From contig NC_083517.1 in NCBI RefSeq assembly GCF_032362555.1, forward strand, positions 6,034,001 to 6,098,000: a stretch of DNA of 64,000 bases. Direction: 5' to 3'. The DNA comes from Amyelois transitella (taxonomy: Eukaryota > Arthropoda > Insecta > Lepidoptera > Pyralidae). Made by a program: the position numbers and the translations under genes. The notes beneath the pieces were generated by a model, which was given only the letters and a program-made list of their open reading frames with translations, searched no databases and was not told the origin of the DNA. Shown in pieces: positions 60,901 through 64,000 of this stretch (position 1 is the stretch's first letter; the number at the start of each line of letters is the position of its first letter).

Positions 60901-63077
60901 TATTTGTTGAGCGTCAAAGTGTAACTTGTTGTTTTATAGAACATGCTTAGGCCAATTTACTAGATTCTTATGAGTTTCAAGTGATTGATAAAGCCTTTTA
61001 GAAATTTTATTGGAATTAACTTTGGTATTTTCAAATATATCTCAAAGACATTTATATACTCACTGACACACTTTTGTGAATAAGCTCAGAAATATTGAAA
61101 TAAAGAAAGTGTTCTTTAATTGCAGTGCCCTATCGGCGACATGTTGAATGACGTGCAGAGTTGGTCACAACGGATGACGGTGCAGCGTTCGGGCGCAGTC
61201 CAACTTTCGGTAAGAGAAAACGTTATAATTGTCCTTAACAGGTTACTTATGGTCGTATAAAAAACTTATATTCAGATTAATAAATTACTTCTTTACAAAC
61301 TTGATGGTTTCAAACATTTGTGAAAAATTAATATAGAGACATTAAATGCTAGATAGCATATGAAGATTCATGCATGTGAAGATTCACATGCGGGTAAAAG
61401 AATGATTTTGAATGGTGGGAGTTTTTTATGATGAGATCCTGCGAGAGAATATGCGATTCTGCGACAAGCATTATTGTTGCTCCCGTTCGCATTTGGATGT
61501 CGATTGGTTAACCAAATCAAAGGTTTACGTTTAATATTAGAAACTTCGACATCGTGAAGGAGTACCTAACTGTTGTTGTAAAAAATGATAAATTTCCTCG
61601 CTCTTATAAAATTAATCTGATTTCCAGCGCGCCAACTACCCACATGGATTTTACATTGTGGCGTTGGTTCAAAATACTGACTCGCCGTGCACTGGTGAGA
61701 CCGAAGAGTCACAGGATTGGCTGTGGCAGGAGATACTCGGGGATTTCCATGTAGCTCGTAATCCACTTCCCAGGATTAAGGCACTAGACCTAGAGATCAA
61801 GGTATGTTTTAAATTGTTCAATCTTCTTCCTCTTGGCATTCGTCCCGTTTGCGTCGTCATAACTCTGGAGAGGAGCCCGGGTATGATTTTCACTATGGAT
61901 CTCAATCAAAGGATTGGGTGAGTCAAGTTTTTACACGAAGCGACTGTTATTTGATCTCAACAACCTTTGCACGGGAACCCAAACCGTATTGGCTCGATCA
62001 TGGTTTACATGCATTGCCTGAAACTATAGGTTCCCCTCACTGTAAGAGTATCGATTTGTAAGTATTCAAACTTAAACACAACTTTGTCCCGTAAGTCATT
62101 GTTACATTGTTGAGATGGGATCCGAACCATATTTTACATTGAGTGCCTCACACTCAATGTAAAATATCGAAAAAGTATAGCATATCTGCTTATAGTGTAC
62201 ATACAGACTTGACTAAAAGTAAATTACGCCAATCAAATCATCAAACTGTGATGTTGAAAGCAACAAAGTAGTTTGAGGAAACGTTCAAATTCTTCTGCCC
62301 ATTTCTGCTGTCGGTTAGGGCAATTCTGACTTAACTGATGAATTGTGTATTCAAATATAAACAGGTGACTGATACCCTAAATAAGGGAGTCTTAGGTCTG
62401 ACTCTTCCCTTCAAAGCAAAGTATGCTCACGATACACGCCAAGTGCTAAATATGTTTACGCAATAATATATTGGATTTCCTTCCAAAATATCGTTTGGTT
62501 GCAGCCATCACTGACAATATCGCAGTACGTGCTAGCCACAGCGGTAACTACGGCACTGTTCCTGGGTTTCTACGTGGCGTTCTTCTTGCTGGTGCTGGCG
62601 CAGCGCTGGTCGCCCTTCGCCAAGATGGTGCGCCCTCGCGCTGTACTCGCGTCAGGTGAATTTACCATATTAATAAAGACTGCTGATTCTGTCTACCCTG
62701 CAAGATAGACGTGATTATATGAATGAATGAATATAATAAAATTAAAACCGACTTCAGAGAACTAATAATAATTGAAAATTAAAATAACAATACGTCTTAG
62801 GTACCTAGGCGATTACTGTGTTGCCTAACCTACCTACATCAATTACTTTTTCAAGTTAATTTGGCCTACTTATTGTCGGAATTTAAATTAACCCCCTTTT
62901 TCTTAACAATAGCTTTTAATCATTATATATTATTGTCGTGAGTGTTCACACATATTGCTGTAAAAAGATACTCGTATATTGATGTTTATATATGTTTTCT
63001 TCTTCAGATATTCAGAACGGGGGTCAGACTGAAGTGGACGGCGGGCCACGGCAACGACAACGGCGTGACTCTAGTGC
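57991..63077 (+). CDS. SID-1-like dsRNA transporter (SID1 transmembrane family), 5' part of gene
   Basis: Ten exons: 57991-58076, 58478-58547, 58940-59036, 59321-59431, 60158-60309, 60737-60844, 61126-61209, 61628-61801, 62505-62655, 63008-63077; 367 residues, then out of the window. ATG 57991 opens a signal peptide (MYRVWLFFLAAVGGSCVYA). The ectodomain has SRPVLITYRQ..GTWQLPY, ERTLCPDD...SSYC, APRVHHYRF, STDDVCAIIAVQN, CPIGDM, YPHGFYIVALVQNTDSPC, and L.IKALDLEI leading into TISQYV and the first membrane helix (about residues 300-324). A cytosolic Arg/Ser-rich loop follows. This order matches the SID-1 family, proteins linked to uptake or movement of dsRNA and/or cholesterol (family knowledge). 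All junctions are GT/AG and in phase, so the gene appears intact as far as seen. Which paralogue it is cannot be told. Confidence 0.85.
59476..59700 (+). repeat. tRNA-derived SINE, copy 2
   Basis: GGCCTCTGTGGCGTAGCGGT ... GGTCGAATCTCGGTCAGGGC then GCATGATGAGAAACGAACTT and AAGTATTTATCATAAAATAT: the same family as 45932, in intron 4 of the SID-1-like gene. Confidence 0.7.
59855..60060 (-). repeat. LINE 3'-end fragments (RTE-like)
   Basis: ATCACGCTTTTTCTCGGAGG, GGCAGAGACTACATCTTTCC and CTTGACCTGACCCTTAC match the 3' part of the LINE at 7680-7830 in the same orientation. A second short start (TTTCCTGGAGGAGTAGGCAG) follows at about 60020. Confidence 0.65.
61840..62060 (+). repeat. Dispersed repeat (GCGACTCCCAT family), longest copy
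   Basis: Contains CTGGAGAGGAGCCCGGGTAT, ACTATGGATCT, GGGTGAGTCAAGTTTTTACA, CGAAGCGACTG and CCTTTGCACGGGAACCC. Two shorter copies lie at 36232 and 56098. In intron 8 of the SID-1-like gene. Confidence 0.55.
62129..62167. other. 17-bp perfect hairpin
   Basis: ATATTTTACATTGAGTG, loop CCTCA, CACTCAATGTAAAATAT. In intron 8 of the SID-1-like gene, just after the dispersed repeat. Confidence 0.55.
62686..62730 (+). repeat. SINE 3'-end fragment, (TATG)n-tailed family
   Basis: TTCTGTCTACCCTGCAAGAT then AGACGTGATTATATGAATG, 30 bases after exon 9 of the SID-1-like gene. Confidence 0.5.
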
Positions 63078-63121
63078 GTATGAGATATAATTACTACGCT
63101 TTTATTAGCTTGGGTTGTATG

Positions 63122-63152
<31 letters not shown>

Positions 63153-64000
63153 CGGAATCTTTGAGCTTAATTTTCACTGATTTCTAAACGTCTGATCAAC
63201 TTGAAACTTTGCACACGTATCAAGGACCGATGACAATGCAATATTTTGATAAGAGTTTCTCATTATCCTTATTAAAACTGCCAGGATTAATAAATTCATT
63301 TTTAGATCCTTCGTATGAGAGTAAGAGAGACAGAGATAGCACCAGTGCCAGTAATCTCCATACAAGAAACCAAGAAGTTCTGACGTATAATGAGTCAAAA
63401 AGAGATGTAATATATTTCCATATAATGTTACTATTAACCTGAGGCTTCTTTATTTCATCGCATTGCTCCATTTAGAATTACCATTAGAAACCATAGTAGA
63501 ATTAGTAGAATATTTTAAAACAATAAAAAATATATAAGTAATAAAACAAAAGTAATAAATGAAAATTGAACAACTAAATTTACAAAAATACAAGAATAAA
63601 GTTACTACCTACAGAACTTTGCGATATTTAATACGTATTTAACATATTAATGCAATTCTTGAATTAACATTAGGTATCTTTTGCCTATTTATAATAGCAA
63701 CACTGTAATACTCGTTTGGAAAATGAGTGACAGTTTTTATGTCAAATAAGTTTTGCAGTAAGTTTTGATTGAATTCGATTCGAACACCTGTAAACTTTCT
63801 TTCTGTTGTTTTTTACCGGTGCCTGTGTATTTACCTATTTGCACTTTGTTTTGTGCTGATAACTTGTCGTTATTTGGAGTTTGGAATCTTCCGTTGAGTC
63901 GAGCTTTGTTCTTCCGGATATTCGTGTAATTTTATCATCTGAGATTGGACTCTTGACTGTGTTTACTGTGTTGTGCAGATATTTTGAGATAGGACTCCTG
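63078..64000. other. Intron of the SID-1-like gene running out of the window
   Basis: Apart from the microsatellite I find no exon with matching phase and no named repeat. Confidence 0.45.
63116..63151. repeat. TATG microsatellite
   Basis: About nine perfect TATG units; probably grown from a SINE or LINE tail. Confidence 0.85.

Overview
This is a piece of a moth or butterfly (Lepidoptera) nuclear genome. The reasons are: AT-rich DNA with intron-split genes obeying GT/AG rules; insect gene families (lace, reticulon-like 1, SID-1-like, a nicotinic-receptor-like subunit, riboflavin transporters); and a repeat load of short Helitrons with TCTATACTAATATTATAAA / CTAG ends, a SINE ending in (TATG)n and an RTE-like LINE. 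There are no bacterial, CRISPR or viral features.

Layout. 83-5428 (+): last five coding exons of a very divergent nicotinic/Cys-loop receptor subunit whose start lies left of the window. 6644-13589 (-): two tandem two-exon riboflavin transporter genes (SLC52A family) with the same intron position; the intron of the first holds a SINE and a nearly intact LINE. 15485-17560 (-): a small unrecognised gene built from two well-spliced exons. 20296-42165 (-): reticulon-like 1, with three alternative first exons (41.5-42.2 kb, 32.4-32.6 kb, 25.3 kb) that all splice in phase 1 onto one shared five-exon reticulon domain. 45100-56994 (+): the complete nine-exon serine palmitoyltransferase subunit 2 gene (lace), with one GC-AG intron. 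57991-63077 (+): the first ten coding exons of a SID-1-like dsRNA transporter gene, covering signal peptide, ectodomain and first membrane segment; the rest is right of the window.

Introns and intergenic DNA carry most of the transposable elements: a nested set (hAT-like element > Helitron > SINE) at 26.9-28.4 kb, a 1.3-kb TA-flanked DNA transposon at 2.6-3.9 kb, a 338-bp pogo-like MITE at 51.2 kb, several Helitrons, two tRNA-derived SINEs, and a decayed multi-copy gene at 48.8-50.0 kb.

lace and Rtnl1 are divergently transcribed neighbours and both encode ER-membrane proteins; no operon-like coupling is implied. The most unusual items are the receptor subunit lacking both Cys-loop cysteines, a stretch of the lace 5' region repeated near 18 kb, the small spliced gene, the GC-AG intron, and several perfect hairpins in introns. 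Exon borders were derived by hand from splice consensus and reading-frame phase; family assignments rest on recalled family motifs, not on a search.
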